DNA from: Sphacelaria rigidula
Lineage: Eukaryota > Phaeophyceae > Sphacelariales
Assembly: GCA_964200075.2 (NCBI GenBank)
Contig: CAXNAA020000397.1
Location: 1 to 21,679, forward strand
DNA: 21,679 bases
Direction: 5' to 3'
Shown: positions 20,017 through 21,679 of the stretch, piece after piece
How the letters are laid out: each line of letters opens with the position of its first letter
How positions within the stretch are numbered: position 1 is the first letter of the stretch
Program-made: the position numbers and the translations under genes
The notes under the pieces: model-generated
What the model was told of the DNA's origin: nothing
The model's database searches: none
The model's input: only the letters and a program-made list of their open reading frames with translations

Positions 20017-20994
20017 CTAGAACGTTTTAGCAGAAGGACATTGAGGAGTGCGTAGTGGATGTAGCGGATACAGACGCAACCCCTATGGAGGAAGATGCAG
20101 ATACGTTCTTTGTTTTTACTCCTTGACTGCAAAGTAGCTAATTCAAGTCAAGGTGAATATCTGCAGTGAACTAGACAAGCGCACGGCGAGAGAAGAAGGA
20201 GTCGGCCAAAAAAGCGGCCGCATTTTGGCCGTGTTATATTTTGCAGCGTCTGCGGACGACAGAGTGTTGTAGCACACGTGATATATCGGTCAGAGGGAAC
20301 ACCAAGAGTCAGCGGATGTTTTGAAAAGCGCATACTTCAGTGAAATAGGACTTTGAACGAGAGATGCCACCACGACGTATCTGAGGACAACAACACCGGA
20401 GCCGTAGGATACAGGGTACATCACCCGAGACGATGAGAAAACCGACCTCGCTTTTCCACTTGAGGCTGGCTCCACAGTACCATGGCATCCTATCTCACAA
20501 AATATCTTGATGAGATACTTCCAACGACACAACCCTTGGTGGCGTAGCCGTCGCAGTTCGAGACAGATGACGAGAAAATATATTTTGAATCCATTACCCC
20601 TGGTGCTAAACCTCGTAGCCTGTGGGTAATTAACACAATTGAATGAGGAGGCCACGCCTGGCTACGCTTGAGCAGTACTTCTAAATCAACATCGGATGAT
20701 GTTTACTCGTACTATAGTAGAGTATAGTAAAGTACAATGAAGTGCAGTGCAGTGCAGAGCAGCATAGTAGGGCCGTTGGGATGACGGGGGAGTCATTTCG
20801 GAACAATATTTCAACCTTCCCTTTAGGACGGCTTGTGTTGCGAGCAGAGCCGGCATGGATGTATGTTACGGTAAGGTGACAGAGACACTAGCTGTGACAC
20901 ACGGTTAATATTGGACGAGTGTGACCAAGTGTTGCGTACTGACAGCGGTGCAGACTGTGGGTACCAATGGTCTACACAACAAACAAAGACAGAC
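20017..20994. other. Intron or intergenic DNA between candidate first exon and large exon
   Basis: No convincing coding frame. A low-complexity stretch at 20712-20772 is built from AGTGC and TAGTA-like units. If the exon at 20995-21126 belongs to the large gene, this is its first intron of about 980 bp. Confidence 0.45.
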
Positions 20995-21126
20995 CTTGCC
21001 AGTCCTTGGCTTCGCGTAGAAGCGGATAAACTCGTTGTACGTGCCACCGTCGACGCGAGCGAGCTTCTCTTCTGCAACCGCCGAGAAACGTCCCGCGAAA
21101 GCTTGGACCTCTTTCAAGTATTCCAT
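20995..21126 (-). CDS. Candidate first coding exon, possibly of the RUN/Rubicon-homology gene (44 aa)
   Basis: From ATG 21126 the - strand reads MEYLKEVQAFAGRF, then DGGTYNEFIRFYAKPRTGK. Third-position GC is high and the residues look like amphipathic helices, so I take it as coding. An in-frame TGA two codons upstream with no acceptor in between makes the ATG the true start. The following donor is unclear: AAG|GTCTGT (phase 0) could join an acceptor ending at 20017 and give nine residues (AENDNEQRQ) before M1 of the large exon. A GC-type donor at ...CTG|GCAAGG (phase 1) could join the CAG just inside it. Alternatively it begins an unrelated gene. YLKEV...YNEFI faintly recalls a SIN3 PAH repeat, but too weakly to call. 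Confidence 0.45.
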
Positions 21127-21679
21127 CGGTCATCTACTACTGTATTGTATGCAGTCTGCAGCACTGCGAAGGAAGTCCACGCTCTCGCAGCCAATTGGTG
21201 CAATATCCACAGCACACTGCTGTACAGCAGTACCGTGCACGGATGCACTAGTGTTGGAACACAGCCAGTACAGTACCGGCAAGATCTGTGGCTCCAGTAT
21301 CCCTACCCTGGATTCACCACAAGGATAGCCTATCATGCACCAGAAGACACCTCATCTACAGCTGTCAATGAGCTGTGCCGTCCTGGTGTATTGTTGTACC
21401 GTACAGTACAACGGAGGATGAGGATCTTGTACCCTCCGACCACGGGTCTGAGAAGGCAGAAAAATAGGGACGTGTACCCCTTTTTTTTTTTTGTCCCCAG
21501 AGGACAGGAAGGAACCTTTAACCATGCACTTCGCTATTTCTAGTCTCGTGCAGCGCTTCTAGTCGCTCCATCCGTCAGACATGCCCACCCGAGGGTCGAC
21601 ATGTCCGGCGAATGTATGGATGGGCACTAAGGTGGGAGTGCCCCCCCACCCAGGTAGTGTCGGACTTGGGAAGTAAAAC
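21127..21679. other. Non-coding window end with several palindromes
   Basis: No supported gene. A perfect 16-bp palindrome ACTGCTGTACAGCAGT lies at 21216-21231, a smaller TTGTAC...GTACAA palindrome near 21392-21410, and a poly-T run at 21480-21491. If ATG 21126 is a real start, the promoter and 5' UTR would be here. Confidence 0.5.

Noticed and set aside
19406-20020. A 204-codon open frame on the + strand
   Set aside because: It is antisense to the GC-rich large exon of the - strand gene, a common shadow effect, and shows no recognisable motif.
20823-20955. Continuation of the 21126 exon through a 40-nt intron, giving INRVSQL, similar to a SIN3 PAH segment
   Set aside because: The intron would be implausibly short, the codon composition is not coding-like, and the rest of the PAH motif is missing. 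The resemblance looks like chance.

Overview
This looks like a nuclear window from a large, intron-rich eukaryotic genome, most probably a brown alga or a close stramenopile relative. That assignment is inference. It rests on GC-rich coding exons, long introns, splice donors that mostly begin GTG, and abundant CTG/CAG-type simple repeats. I see no prokaryotic operons. About a quarter of the window is coding.

Two spliced genes can be reconstructed from protein motifs, splice sites and matching intron phases. They point towards each other. On the + strand, positions 4349-5802 (three exons, 227 aa) encode a prolyl-4-hydroxylase-like 2-oxoglutarate/Fe(II) oxygenase with an intact H-x-D...H...K active site. 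On the - strand, positions 19989 down to 8130 (15 exons, 1526 aa) encode a RUN-domain protein ending in a complete zinc-binding Rubicon-homology domain (DUF4206), the architecture of the animal Rab7 effectors Rubicon and PLEKHM1. No single long reading frame shows this. The diagnostic C-terminal domain is spread over eight short exons (12281 to 8130) and appears only after splicing. A further coding-like exon at 20995-21126 may be the true first exon of the same gene.

Layout: 1-4348 is non-coding as far as I can see and holds simple repeats, a 230-bp near-perfect hairpin (641-870), a 23-bp tandem repeat, a small inverted-repeat element (2855-2959) and a 16-bp-stem hairpin (3792-3838). 4349-5802 is the oxygenase. 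5803-8129 is the gap between the convergent genes, with a degenerate repeat. 8130-19989 is the RUN/Rubicon-homology gene. Its introns carry a 26-bp minisatellite, an 88-bp tandem duplication, two MITE-like inverted-repeat elements and a diverged copy of the sequence at the window start. 20017-21679 holds the candidate first exon and otherwise low-complexity non-coding DNA.

The two genes have no evident functional link. The oxygenase would hydroxylate a protein or small-molecule substrate. The RUN/Rubicon-homology protein would be expected to act on late endosomes or autophagosomes through Rab7.
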